Below, piece after piece: positions 16,538 to 25,011 of a DNA stretch of 64,000 bases. The notes beneath the pieces were generated by a model. That model saw only the letters and a list, made by a program, of their open reading frames with translations. It did not search any database and was not told the origin of the DNA. Source of the DNA: JBJXGE01 sp046154185 (GTDB taxonomy: Bacteria; Planctomycetota; UBA8108; UBA1146; JAJFFE01); contig JBJXGE010000001.1 of the NCBI GenBank assembly GCA_046154185.1, positions 86,320 through 150,319 of the forward strand, in the 5' to 3' direction. How positions within the stretch are numbered: position 1 is the stretch's first letter; each line of letters begins with the position of its first letter. The position numbers and the translations under genes were made by a program.

Positions 16538-16849
16538 TCAACCGACAATCGCCTGGATGCGAACTTCCGTGTAGCGCTGGCGATGGCCTTGGCGCCGATG
16601 ACTGTTCTTGCGACGGCGAAAACGGTGGAAGATGACTTTTGGCCCTTGCGTCTCACCAACGACTTCGGCAACGACCTTCGCTCCATCGAGAAGCGGTCGG
16701 CCGAACCGCGCTTGCTTGCCATTCTCGATCGCAAGCACTTCTTTGAGTTCGATCTTGTCTCCCGCTTTGGCCTCGCGCAGATCGAGGTAAACGGTCTTAC
16801 CTTCCTCGACCCGATATTGACGACCACCGTCGCGAATGATTGCGATCAT
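16538..16849 (-). CDS. rplU: 50S ribosomal protein L21
   Basis: 103 aa, normal length. MIAIIRDGGRQYRVEEG at the N-terminus and VIFHRFRRRKNSHRRQGHR near the C-terminus are the L21 signatures (the family usually has KxxRRKxYRrxxGHRQ). It binds 23S rRNA domain I. It is the first gene after rng in the same direction, and a good sigma-70-type promoter lies 109-137 bp upstream. Confidence 0.98.
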   Translation of the reverse strand: MIAIIRDGGRQYRVEEGKTVYLDLREAKAGDKIELKEVLAIENGKQARFGRPLLDGAKVVAEVVGETQGPKVIFHRFRRRKNSHRRQGHRQRYTEVRIQAIVG

Positions 16850-16957
16850 TGCGCGCTCACCTCTTCCTTCGACGACTTACTTCTGCAGACACATCCCGGG
16901 CGCTCAGCGGTCTCGAAACTCTCCAGACACGGCGCGACCGACTTGGCGGAAGCGGCC

Positions 16958-16986
16958 ACTATAGCGAACTCGAAAATTAGCGTCCA
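16958..16986 (-). promoter_or_regulatory. Predicted sigma-70-type promoter for rplU-rpmA-obg
   Basis: On the minus strand, TGGACG (16981-16986) and TATAGT (16958-16963) are separated by 17 bp. The -10 matches the consensus at five of six positions. Transcription would start about 100 nt before rplU, giving a leader long enough for L21 autoregulation, although no leader structure was identified. Confidence 0.5.
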
Positions 16987-17067
16987 GGGGGTCCTTCGCG
17001 AACCCGCCGCCTCGCGGACGGCGCGCCGCAACCCGAAATCGCCCCCGCGACGACCGGTTGGGAGCCA

Positions 17068-18561
17068 CTACGAGAACTCGACGCGGTACTCCTGCCCGTT
17101 CATAACCGAGTCGAGCTGCAGTCGGACCGCTTTGCCGAACTCAGCCTCCACGGCGGATACTCGCTCACGGCTCTCGTTATAGAGCTGGTCGAGAATCGCC
17201 GGCCCCGTCGTGACGGTGCCGAGTCGATGCCGCTGCTCGCCGAGCCCCCGTCGCAATTCGCGAAAAATAGCCGACAACACGTTGCGCGAGCTGCGAATCG
17301 TCCCGCGGCCGGCGCACGTCGGGCAGGTCTGGCGCGCGACTTTTTCTTTCGACGGTCGCATGCGCTGCCGGGTCATCTCGACGATCCCGAAGCGCGACAT
17401 TTTCGCGAACCACGTCTTGGCACGATCGAGCCGCAGATGCTCGCGCAAGGCCGTCTCGACCTGGCGGCGATTCTTGGCCTCGGTCATGTCGATGAAGTCG
17501 CACACCACGACGCCGCCGATATCTCGCAACCGAAGTTGCCGCGCGATCTCGCCCGCCGCCTCGAGATTGATCGCGAGCGCCGTCTGCTCGAGATCTTTCT
17601 CCTGCCGATAGCGACCGGAATTCACGTCGATCGCGACCAACGCCTCGGTCTCATCGATGACCAGCGACCCGCCGCTCGGCAGATTGATTTTGCGATCGTA
17701 GATCTCGTCGATCTGCCGTTCGACTTGATACTCGTAGAAAAGCGGCGTCGCGCCCGTATACACCTCGACGCGCGCGGCATAGCGCGGCATCGTGCGCTTG
17801 AGAAACTCGACGACCTGGCCGGCCACGGCTTCCGAGTCGACGAGGATTTGCTTCACATCGGAAGTGAATAGATCCCGAATGGTTCTGATGACGAGATCGC
17901 TCTCCTCGTAAACGAGCTTCGGCGGTTGCGAGCCGTCGACAAGATCACGAATCCCCGCCCAAACTTGACGCAAGTAGCGCAGATCCTTCTCGAGTTCCTT
18001 GCGTGGCTGATCCGCGCCGGCGGTTCGCACAATGACACCGGTCGCATCATCTTCCACCTTCAGACTGTCGGCGAGTTCGCGCAGTTGCTCGCGTAGTTGC
18101 GGATCTTCGATCTTCTTCGAAACTCCGGACCGCGCCATGCCGGCCATGAGCACTAAGAATCGGCCGGGCAAACTGATGAAGGTCGTAACGCTCGGCCCTT
18201 TATGCCCGATTGGATCCTTCGTCACTTGCACGAGCAGCGTTTGGCCGCGGCGGAGAATGTCTTGAATCAAGACGCGCAGTTCTGGCGGTCGCTCGGCCAG
18301 TCGGTCAAAGGGAATGTCACGCGCATGCTGATAGGCGTGATGCAGATCCGAGACGTGCAGGAAGGCGCTCTTCGACTCGCCGATCTCGATGAACGCCGCC
18401 TGGATGCCGGGTTCGATATTGACGACGCGACCGAGATAAATGTTGCCGTGTATTGAGCGCTCGACCGCCTCCTCGAGGTGGTAGTCGATCACGCGCCCGT
18501 CTTCTAGCAGGGCGATGCGCACCTCGCCGGGCTCGACCGTGTTGATCAGTAACTGCCGCAT
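17068..18561 (-). CDS. rng: Ribonuclease E/G family endoribonuclease
   Basis: 497 aa from ATG at 18561 (MRQLLINTVEPGE). Endonuclease that cuts single-stranded A/U-rich RNA in rRNA maturation and mRNA decay. Residues about 38-120 form the S1 domain (GNIYLGRVVNIEPGIQAAFIEIG with the SAFLHVSD strand). The catalytic DNase I-like part has DVNSGR (312-317) with D312 and D355 (VVVCDFIDM) as the magnesium ligands. The zinc-link CPTCAGRG (413-420) supplies two cysteines per chain. Length matches RNase G rather than RNase E with its scaffold tail. It starts the rng-rplU-rpmA-obg group. Confidence 0.95.
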   Translation of the reverse strand: MRQLLINTVEPGEVRIALLEDGRVIDYHLEEAVERSIHGNIYLGRVVNIEPGIQAAFIEIGESKSAFLHVSDLHHAYQHARDIPFDRLAERPPELRVLIQDILRRGQTLLVQVTKDPIGHKGPSVTTFISLPGRFLVLMAGMARSGVSKKIEDPQLREQLRELADSLKVEDDATGVIVRTAGADQPRKELEKDLRYLRQVWAGIRDLVDGSQPPKLVYEESDLVIRTIRDLFTSDVKQILVDSEAVAGQVVEFLKRTMPRYAARVEVYTGATPLFYEYQVERQIDEIYDRKINLPSGGSLVIDETEALVAIDVNSGRYRQEKDLEQTALAINLEAAGEIARQLRLRDIGGVVVCDFIDMTEAKNRRQVETALREHLRLDRAKTWFAKMSRFGIVEMTRQRMRPSKEKVARQTCPTCAGRGTIRSSRNVLSAIFRELRRGLGEQRHRLGTVTTGPAILDQLYNESRERVSAVEAEFGKAVRLQLDSVMNGQEYRVEFS

Positions 18562-18758
18562 GGACCTCGACCCAGAAAAACACTCTGTCGCCGCCGACCT
18601 CACGGCCGCTCAAGATCTCTAGAACGAGCGATCTCCGGAGCCAGCGGCGAACCGCTGAAATGAAGCAGCGAAACCGCGCGCGACTGGACGGCAAAATGTA
18701 GCACAACCGTCGCGCCGCGTCGCAGACCATTTGGGAGCCGGCTCCGCCGGCCTTCACC

Positions 18759-18791
18759 AAAGAAAAGAAGGGCGCTCGCGCGCCCTTCTTT
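18759..18791 (-). terminator. Rho-independent terminator of the pil operon
   Basis: A perfect 12-bp stem (18764-18775 with 18780-18791) closes on the loop TCGC. On the minus strand it is followed by a T-rich run. It sits 37 bp after the pilQ stop codon and before the rng start region. Confidence 0.9.
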
Positions 18792-18827
18792 GCACCAACC
18801 CATTCCCCGCCTTGAGCCCTACTACTA

Positions 18828-20699
18828 TTACTTCTTGGTCTCTTTCGGGGCGCTGGGCTTTCCGTACTTCTTGAGGAAGTAGTCGTAGCGTTCCGACTCC
18901 TCGAGCGCCCGCTGGTACTGCGCGTCGGCAAGCTCGGTGCTCGAGATGATGCGCGGTGTGATCAGGATCAGCAGGTGGTCGATGTCGGTTTGCTTGCGCT
19001 TCCAGCGGAACAAATTGCCGACCACCGGAATCTTCGAGAGCACCGGTATTCGCGTCTCGATCTCGAAGCGCTTCTCCGTGTGGAGGCCGCCGATCACGGC
19101 CGTGTGGCCGCTTTGCACACGCAAGTAGGTCACGACCGTTTGCTGCGACTCGCGCGGCAAGTCGATGAAGCTCACGTTGTTGTTGTTATCGTCGACCGCG
19201 AAACTAAAGCGCTCGAAGCCATCCACGATCGAGGTTGTCCCAGTCAGCGAGCTGACTTTTGGGATCACGTTGAGGTTGATGGTGTCGGTGCCCGGCACGA
19301 CGTGCGGCGAAATGTAAAGCGTGAAGCCGATGTTCACCGGCGACCGCTCGTTCTCGTCGATCTCGACCGTCACGTTGCCGTTCTGGTCCTGTCGCACGCG
19401 TTGGACGGCGAACGGCACGGCGTCGCCGACGAAGATCGTCGACGGGTGATTGTCGAGCGTCGTGATGCTCGGCTCTTGAACGACCTTGGAGTTGTCGTCG
19501 TCACGCACCATGGACAACAGCATGCGCGTCTCGGTGAAGTCCAGGATTCCCAATGAAGTGAAACCCGAGCGAATGGTCTCCCAGCGACCAATATCGAACG
19601 GATAGGTGCCGCCGAACTCGATATTGCGATTCAGTGTGCCGGAGAATGCTTCCCGCGAAGTGACGATCGGCTCGGGACTGGCGCCGTATGCAGCGACGCG
19701 CAATCCTTCGCGCTCCGGTGTATTCGGCAAGTCAAACTTGACGCCCGTCTCGAGAATGTCTTCGCTACTCGTAGAGATGAACTTCACGTCGACTTGGACG
19801 AGCGCTTGCTCAACGTCGATGTCGGCGACAATCTGCTCGATTTGCACCAGGTGAGGTTTGATGTCCTTGACGATCAGCGTGTTCGTCGCGATGTCGTAGT
19901 CCATTTGACCATCCGGCGACAACGCGCGACGCAAGGCCGTCAACAGCGTGAACTCCTTCTCGGGATCGAGCGGCTGACTGCCGTGCATGTCGGTCGAGAC
20001 TTCCTCGACACCTTTCACGACCGCCAAGTATTTCTCAGGCGGGCGAATGTAGCGCAGTTTAATTACGCGCGTCTCGAGCTGCTTAAGGAGCGTCTCGGGT
20101 CGCACGACACGCAAAATTGGTGTCGTGCCGCCGGACTCTTCAACCGTCACATAGCCGGCGGTTTTAACGACGGTGTCGAGCGCTTCGCGCCACGGCACGC
20201 CGCGCAGGGCAAGTGTGACTTTGCCCTTCACATCTTCCGCGATGACGATGTTGGCGCCGCTCAGCTTTGCAATGATGTCGAGCACGAACTTGAGCTCGGC
20301 GTCTTGGTACTCCATTTTGATGTTGGGCGGCTGAGTGAACCGAATCAGACGCGGATCTTCCTGCACGATCACGCAGTTGGTTTCGCGCGCGACGATGTCG
20401 AGCGCTTTCCGCCAATGCACTGAGTCGAGTTGGACCGTAACCTTCTCGTCGACTTGCGGGTCAGCGAGAATGTTGACGTCGACCTGCCGGCTGATGCCCT
20501 GCAGCACGTCGCGCAGGTCTTTACCGTTCACGTCGATGGTGATGTAGTCGAGTGTGTCCGCACGTCGTGGCCGACCCGCTCTGACATCCGCAGGCGCAGC
20601 GGGTTCCTGACCCCGCGCCGGTAGGCCGCACAAAGACAGGGACAGCCAGACGACTGGCACAAGGATCATTCGCCCGCAGGCACGCTTCACCGAGTTCAT
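18828..20699 (-). CDS. pilQ: Type IV pilus secretin PilQ
   Basis: 623 aa from ATG at 20699 (GGAAGG seven bases upstream). A signal peptide (ILVPVVWLSLSLCGLPARG) leads to an outer-membrane multimer that forms the pilus exit pore. Two secretin/TonB short N-terminal repeats are seen (ITIDVNGKDLRDVLQGISRQ; KMEYQDAELKFVLDIIAK), then an N1-type domain (about 240-340), and the secretin C-domain with VQVDVKFISTSSED, VVQEPSITTLDN, and GGLHTEKRFEIETRIPVLSKIPVVGNLF before ILITPRII. AMIN domains typical of proteobacterial PilQ are absent. A 319-bp gap with a strong hairpin separates it from the gene upstream. Confidence 0.95.
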   Translation of the reverse strand: MNSVKRACGRMILVPVVWLSLSLCGLPARGQEPAAPADVRAGRPRRADTLDYITIDVNGKDLRDVLQGISRQVDVNILADPQVDEKVTVQLDSVHWRKALDIVARETNCVIVQEDPRLIRFTQPPNIKMEYQDAELKFVLDIIAKLSGANIVIAEDVKGKVTLALRGVPWREALDTVVKTAGYVTVEESGGTTPILRVVRPETLLKQLETRVIKLRYIRPPEKYLAVVKGVEEVSTDMHGSQPLDPEKEFTLLTALRRALSPDGQMDYDIATNTLIVKDIKPHLVQIEQIVADIDVEQALVQVDVKFISTSSEDILETGVKFDLPNTPEREGLRVAAYGASPEPIVTSREAFSGTLNRNIEFGGTYPFDIGRWETIRSGFTSLGILDFTETRMLLSMVRDDDNSKVVQEPSITTLDNHPSTIFVGDAVPFAVQRVRQDQNGNVTVEIDENERSPVNIGFTLYISPHVVPGTDTINLNVIPKVSSLTGTTSIVDGFERFSFAVDDNNNNVSFIDLPRESQQTVVTYLRVQSGHTAVIGGLHTEKRFEIETRIPVLSKIPVVGNLFRWKRKQTDIDHLLILITPRIISSTELADAQYQRALEESERYDYFLKKYGKPSAPKETKK

Positions 20700-21018
20700 C
20701 CAAGTACCTTCCGTTGTGGCATAGTTGCCCGGCGCAAGGGATCCCTCTCCATCGAGGGAATCCTGGTGAGTAGCTGGAGTATCGGAAGATCCCGTCAAAT
20801 GCTTGAGACGATTTCTCGGCGCAACGATTGGTCGCAATGTGAGGGTCGCTGGATAAACGGCGAGAGCCGCACGGCTTCAGGAAAGTTTGCGGGGGAAATC
20901 CGGCGCGTGCAGCGAGCTGCCAGCGGAAAATGCCGCGAGCCGCAACTTCAGCGCTGAACGCTGATGCTGCGGCTCGCATCGTATGGGTGACCGAATGCCG
21001 CGTTCGCGGCGCGGACTC
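20700..21018. other. 319-bp gap between the PilP-like gene and pilQ
   Basis: No convincing gene is present. The gap holds the pilQ ribosome site and, close to the upstream gene, a long perfect hairpin (listed separately). A TTGACG-like -35 is visible on the minus strand near 20795-20800, but no matching -10 at proper spacing was found. The gap may be a point of intra-operon control of pilQ level. Confidence 0.5.
20935..20977 (-). terminator. Strong intercistronic hairpin before pilQ (attenuator or processing site)
   Basis: Ten-bp perfect arms (20935-20944 and 20968-20977) enclose a second 6-bp pair (20948-20953 with 20959-20964). On the minus strand a TTTT run follows five bases after the stem. 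It starts 41 bp after the stop of the TPR/PilP-like gene. It could be a leaky terminator, an RNase stop or an mRNA stabiliser. Confidence 0.55.
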
Positions 21019-22263
21019 TTAGTATCGGCGAAAGACGAGCGGCACGCGCTCACCCTTGTAATCGAAGATGATCTGGTTCGGCTCGATCTTGAAAACTTGC
21101 ATGTCTTGGAAGCCGCGGCCTTCCTCGATGTACTTGTCGTTCACGATCGCGTGCGCCGGCCCGTCGTGCAGAATGATGCCTTGGATCTTGAGCGGCTTGG
21201 CAACGAACTCTCGTCGAATCTGCGCACGCCGCACCCAGCCATCCCCGACGTCGAGCACTTTCTTCGACACCTGCTTGAACTCCGGATTGATGTCGTTGAT
21301 GTTCGCGGCAATGTTTTGCAATCGCGAGTACAGCTTCTCGACTTCCGGATAGTCTTCGTTGCGGAAGCTCTGCGTCATTTGGTCGATGACGCCCTTCGCT
21401 TGCTCGTAGAAATACTTGAGGCGAATCTCCTCGATCCCGCGCTCGATCTCTTCCTTCTGGTTGATGATCGCGCGAATTTCGGACGCGAAGACTGGAATAG
21501 TGAACTTGCTCTGCTCTTCGAGAATCTTCAGCAACTCCGTGTAGAAGTGCATCGCGCGATTCTCGTTGCCCTCCACGAGGTAATGCTGAATGTTGGAGAG
21601 ATAGAGTTTCGCTTTGCGGAGCGTTTTCTCTTGCTTCTCTTTGTTCCAGTGCCCCGGGCCAGCAAGCTTCAAGGCATCATCCTCAGCGGTCGTGTCCTCG
21701 TGTTTGAAACGAGACGTGAAGATGTCCGTGAACTCTCGCATCTCCAGCTCGTACTTCTCGAGCTGCAGCGCCAGTTTGATAAAGTCCGTGTCGGTCCGAA
21801 ACGAAGCCATCGACTCGAACTGTTTGACGGCGCGCATGATGTTCATGCCGTTCTCCGCCGCCTTATGCAGCTCCTCGAACGACGCGGCCTTTTCGCCCTT
21901 GGCGGCAAACGCTTCCGCCTTGAGCAAGTGCGCCACCGCCGCGTTGCCGCCCAAATCGAGGAAGTCCTGATATTTTCGCGCCGCTTCGTCGAGCTGCTTC
22001 TGCTTGCGGTACAAAAGCCCCAGCGTGAGCTGATAGTCCGCGTTGTAGCGGTCGAGAATGACCAGCTCTTTCATCTCGCGCGCAGCTTCCTCCCATTTTT
22101 GGGTGCTGATATGCTGCTGCACTCGCCGACGCAGCTCGCGGATCTTGCGCTGCTTTTCGGCACTGTCTTCGGTCTCGGTTTCCGGTACGGGCGCCTGAGC
22201 GCCGACTGTTGGCGCCAAGCAGAGCGCCAGTCCCAGCACGATGATTCGCCCTACGAAGCCCAT
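21019..22263 (-). CDS. Exported TPR protein with PilP-like C-terminal domain
   Basis: 414 aa with a signal peptide (GRIIVLGLALCLAPTVGAQA). Residues about 35-150 are TPR-like (TQKWEEAAREMKELVILD; LDEAARKYQDFLDLGG). A long helical middle (about 150-345) carries ENRAMHFYTELLKILEEQ. The last 60 residues (KIQGIILHDGPAHAIVNDKY...VFKIEPNQIIFDYKGERVPLVFRRY) resemble the beta-domain of pilotin-like PilP, in which (I/L)QGI, an AIVN-type strand and a V-I-x-hydrophobic-DYxGxxxxL strand recur. Classical PilP is a small lipoprotein that links PilNO to PilQ. Position between pilO and pilQ supports the same job, with the TPR part as an added scaffold. No lipobox is seen. Confidence 0.75.
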   Translation of the reverse strand: MGFVGRIIVLGLALCLAPTVGAQAPVPETETEDSAEKQRKIRELRRRVQQHISTQKWEEAAREMKELVILDRYNADYQLTLGLLYRKQKQLDEAARKYQDFLDLGGNAAVAHLLKAEAFAAKGEKAASFEELHKAAENGMNIMRAVKQFESMASFRTDTDFIKLALQLEKYELEMREFTDIFTSRFKHEDTTAEDDALKLAGPGHWNKEKQEKTLRKAKLYLSNIQHYLVEGNENRAMHFYTELLKILEEQSKFTIPVFASEIRAIINQKEEIERGIEEIRLKYFYEQAKGVIDQMTQSFRNEDYPEVEKLYSRLQNIAANINDINPEFKQVSKKVLDVGDGWVRRAQIRREFVAKPLKIQGIILHDGPAHAIVNDKYIEEGRGFQDMQVFKIEPNQIIFDYKGERVPLVFRRY

Positions 22264-22280
22264 GTTCGGCCGTCTCTTTC

Positions 22281-22913
22281 TCAGCTCTTGGTCTTTGAAT
22301 AGGTGTACGTAGAAATCTCGATCGTGAAGTCCTTGATCGGATTCTCCGCCAACTTCACTTCGTCGCCGTGCTTCTCTTCGCGGTCGGCGCCTTGCGGCTT
22401 AATGTCGATGGCGTCGACCTGAAGGAAGCGCGAGTGGTTCTCGACGGCGTTCACGAACTTCAAGAGATCGTTGAACGTGCCGGTGAACGTGAACCGGTAC
22501 TTGTACTGAACAAAGTTCTTCTCGGTCGTCGCCGACTTCTTTTGCTTCGCCGACTGGTTCGCCGTTGGATCTTTGACTTGGACCGACTTTGCGGTGTCGA
22601 GCTTGAGTTCGGTGTTGCGTGTAAAGCGGTCGATGTCTTCCAGGAAGGCGTCGGTCGAAACCTCGGCGTCCGTCGGCAAGATCTGCGCGTACTCTTCGAT
22701 AATGCTCGCCAATTTGCGCGCCTTCTCGTTGAGGTCCGGGATCTGCTTTTTCTTCTCCCGTGCTGATTTCTCTTCGTTGCTGAGTTTGCTGAGCGCGCTC
22801 ACCGCCTTCGTGCGATCGTTCCAAGTGAAGTACGCAAACGTGCCTTCACCGATAAGCGCGAGGCTGAATACGCCGATCAGCAAAATGAGCTGGTGCCGTT
22901 CATTGAGGCGCAT
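22281..22913 (-). CDS. pilO: Type IV pilus inner-membrane assembly protein PilO
   Basis: 210 aa, normal length. One transmembrane helix (LILLIGVFSLALIGEGTFAYF, 9-29), then a coiled coil (about 30-75) and a periplasmic ferredoxin-like domain ending TIEISTYTY. The segment YKYRFTFTGTFNDLLKFVNAVENHSRFLQVDAI is the typical PilO/GspM core. It pairs with PilN in the inner-membrane alignment complex. It starts two bases after pilN ends and is followed by the PilP-like gene 17 bp on. Confidence 0.92.
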   Translation of the reverse strand: MRLNERHQLILLIGVFSLALIGEGTFAYFTWNDRTKAVSALSKLSNEEKSAREKKKQIPDLNEKARKLASIIEEYAQILPTDAEVSTDAFLEDIDRFTRNTELKLDTAKSVQVKDPTANQSAKQKKSATTEKNFVQYKYRFTFTGTFNDLLKFVNAVENHSRFLQVDAIDIKPQGADREEKHGDEVKLAENPIKDFTIEISTYTYSKTKS

Positions 22914-22915
22914 TA

Positions 22916-23653
22916 CTAACCCTTCTTCTTTTCAGCTTTGGCGGCAGGCTTCGCATCCTTGCCGTCTTTCGCATCCTTCGGGACCGGCGCCTCGAAGCGC
23001 GGTTTGAGATTGATATCCACCGCCGAGAACAAACAACGCGGCTCCTGATAGCCATTGAGCTGAATGCGTTGAAGATCCGGCGGCGCATAACCAAGGAAGT
23101 CGCCGAAGAAATTGTCGGGGAACGCGCTGTCGTCACTGATCAGATTGGCGTAGAAATCCTGGCGACCCGCAAGACTTGCGCGGTAGTTCGTCAGCGTCTG
23201 CACTTCGGTGCCGAGAGCATAGCAATGGAGCTGCAGCGTGCCGCCGGATTGCTGCTTGCCTTTTTCCCACTTGTAATCGGCTTCATCAAAAGTATTGAGC
23301 GAGAGTCGCGTCACCCAAATGTCCTCGGGCGTCAGTTGCATGAGCTGATGCAACTTGAGTCCCCAGAACGTCCGGCGCGACTTGATCTCGATGATCGCCT
23401 GTTCGCGGTCTTTGTAGAGCGCAATGTCTTCGTTGAGGCGGTCGACTTCGCGTGCCTCGTCTTGCAAGGCCCGCACTTGGATTTGGCGGCTCTCGACCGT
23501 GCGCTCGAGACTGCGCACGCTGATCCAAAGCAGCAGCACTCCGACGCCCACCAACATGGTGGCCATGACGCCGCCGATGAGCGCGAAGAAGAGCGACTTC
23601 GGGGTCTTGGCCGCCCGCTGAAGCTCAGGAGGTAGTAGGTTAATCTTGATCAA
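22916..23653 (-). CDS. pilN: Type IV pilus assembly protein PilN
   Basis: 245 aa. The cytoplasmic N-terminus MIKINLLPPEL is the PilM-binding motif of PilN (INLLP). One transmembrane helix follows (about 20-44, VMATMLVGVGVLLLWISV), then a coiled coil (50-85) and a periplasmic domain with LHQLMQLTPEDIWVTRLSL. The C-terminal 25 residues are a Lys/Ala/Asp-rich tail. The periplasmic part carries an insertion of about 50 residues relative to short PilN proteins (about 200 aa). It is the second gene of the pil operon. Confidence 0.92.
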   Translation of the reverse strand: MIKINLLPPELQRAAKTPKSLFFALIGGVMATMLVGVGVLLLWISVRSLERTVESRQIQVRALQDEAREVDRLNEDIALYKDREQAIIEIKSRRTFWGLKLHQLMQLTPEDIWVTRLSLNTFDEADYKWEKGKQQSGGTLQLHCYALGTEVQTLTNYRASLAGRQDFYANLISDDSAFPDNFFGDFLGYAPPDLQRIQLNGYQEPRCLFSAVDINLKPRFEAPVPKDAKDGKDAKPAAKAEKKKG

Positions 23654-23699
23654 GGATTGTGCTGCCTTTCGTGCGCACCACTGAATTGGCCAATAGTTT

Positions 23700-24734
23700 T
23701 TAGGTCGTTAGGTGGCGAACACCCAGGCCCACCGCGATGTGCAACTGACCAGCGTGGGCTTTGAGCTCCTCAACATCGATTTTGTCGCCGTTGAGCTCGA
23801 TGTTTTCGGTCGGATCCCAAGTCTGAATCGGGCGATCGAAGACTTTCTCGAACGATTCCTTGAGTCCGGGCGTCTCGACGCAACCGCCTGAAATGTAGAC
23901 CTCGCCGACTTCGCGATCGAACTGGTTCTCAAAGTAGTCGAACGACAAGTGGATCTCGTTCGCCAAGTCGTCGAGCGCGGGTGACAGCGCTTCACGGACT
24001 TCGACTTCGCGTTCGCCTGGCGCGCGTTTGAGCTGCTCGGCCTCGAGCGGTTCGACATGCAACTGACGCGCAACCGAATCCGTCAGCTCATTGCCGCCGA
24101 GGTATACCTCGCGCGAGAAGCAGGACGTCTTGCCGCGCAGGATGTTGATATTAGTCTTGCTCGCGCCGACGTCGACGAGCGCAACTACTTTGTCCTCGTC
24201 GTCGACGCGTGGACTGTTCAGGTTGCGAAACTCGTAAGCATTGCCGAGCGCGAAGGAGTCGATATCGACCACCATGGGCGTAAGGCCAATCTCTTGCACG
24301 AGGTGGATGTGCTCCTGCAGCAGGTCCTTCTTGACCGCCACGAGCAACACGCGCATCTCTTTCTCGCCCTCCGTGGCGGGATCGAATTCCTCGAGCTTGA
24401 CACCGTCAATGGTCACTTCGTCGATCTCGAAAGGAATGTACTTATCGGCCTCGTACCGCAGCGCGCCCTTGAGCTCTTCTTCGCTCATGAGCGGCAGCGT
24501 GATGTAACGCACGATTACGGAACGGCCCGAAACGGCGGAAACCACGCGTTTCGTGTTGATGCCGGCATCGTGCAGCAAGCGCGCGACGGTTCGGCTCAAG
24601 TCCTCTCCGGCGACGATACGTGCGCAGCCGAACCCCGTGATCTTGATGGCGTCGCCGAAGTCGGTCAGCTCGACGGCCTTGACCTCATGCGAGCCGACAT
24701 CCAGGCCAACAACCGATTTGCGTCTCTTGAGCAT
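23700..24734 (-). CDS. pilM: Type IV pilus assembly ATPase-fold protein PilM
   Basis: 344 aa, normal length. Actin/FtsA-like cytoplasmic protein that binds PilN. Visible marks are VVGLDVGSHEVKAVEL (phosphate 1), ELKGALRYEADKYIPFEIDEV (the PilM signature), ALVDVGASKTNINIL (phosphate 2) and VYISGGCVETPGLKESFE (adenosine). It starts the pilM-N-O-P-Q operon; a predicted promoter lies about 115-140 bp upstream and a terminator closes the operon at 18759-18791. Confidence 0.95.
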   Translation of the reverse strand: MLKRRKSVVGLDVGSHEVKAVELTDFGDAIKITGFGCARIVAGEDLSRTVARLLHDAGINTKRVVSAVSGRSVIVRYITLPLMSEEELKGALRYEADKYIPFEIDEVTIDGVKLEEFDPATEGEKEMRVLLVAVKKDLLQEHIHLVQEIGLTPMVVDIDSFALGNAYEFRNLNSPRVDDEDKVVALVDVGASKTNINILRGKTSCFSREVYLGGNELTDSVARQLHVEPLEAEQLKRAPGEREVEVREALSPALDDLANEIHLSFDYFENQFDREVGEVYISGGCVETPGLKESFEKVFDRPIQTWDPTENIELNGDKIDVEELKAHAGQLHIAVGLGVRHLTT

Positions 24735-24845
24735 GTCGCTCCGCTTCTCTTAGACCAGCCTAATAACGCATCGCCCAAAGCGCTGTGCGCGCCTCGCGGG
24801 TGCGAGTTTTCATTGGGAGCTGTGCCCGAAGGATAAGCCCCGGTA

Positions 24846-24875
24846 AGCATACCCATCTGTGACGCAGATCGTCAA
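24846..24875 (-). promoter_or_regulatory. Predicted sigma-70-type promoter of the pil operon
   Basis: On the minus strand, TTGACG (24870-24875) and TATGCT (24846-24851) are separated by 18 bp. The spacer contains a small inverted repeat, ATCTG-TGACG-CAGAT (24855-24869), which could be an operator. Transcription would start about 105 nt before pilM. Confidence 0.45.
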
Positions 24876-25011
24876 ATTGGGGGTGGCCGAGAATTGCCGG
24901 AATGCCCGCTCTTCGACAGCGGCGAGCAAAGCGACAAGCTCGTTGGGGTGAAGGGAAAAAATCTAGCCCCTGATCAAACGCGAAGCGATGGTCCTGTGGC
25001 TAGGCCCGCGA

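Noticed and set aside
20983..22302. Long plus-strand open frame (439 aa) opposite the TPR/PilP-like gene
   Set aside because: It is antisense to a clearly coding gene and its sequence has no signal or family features; such long antisense frames are common in this G+C-rich DNA.
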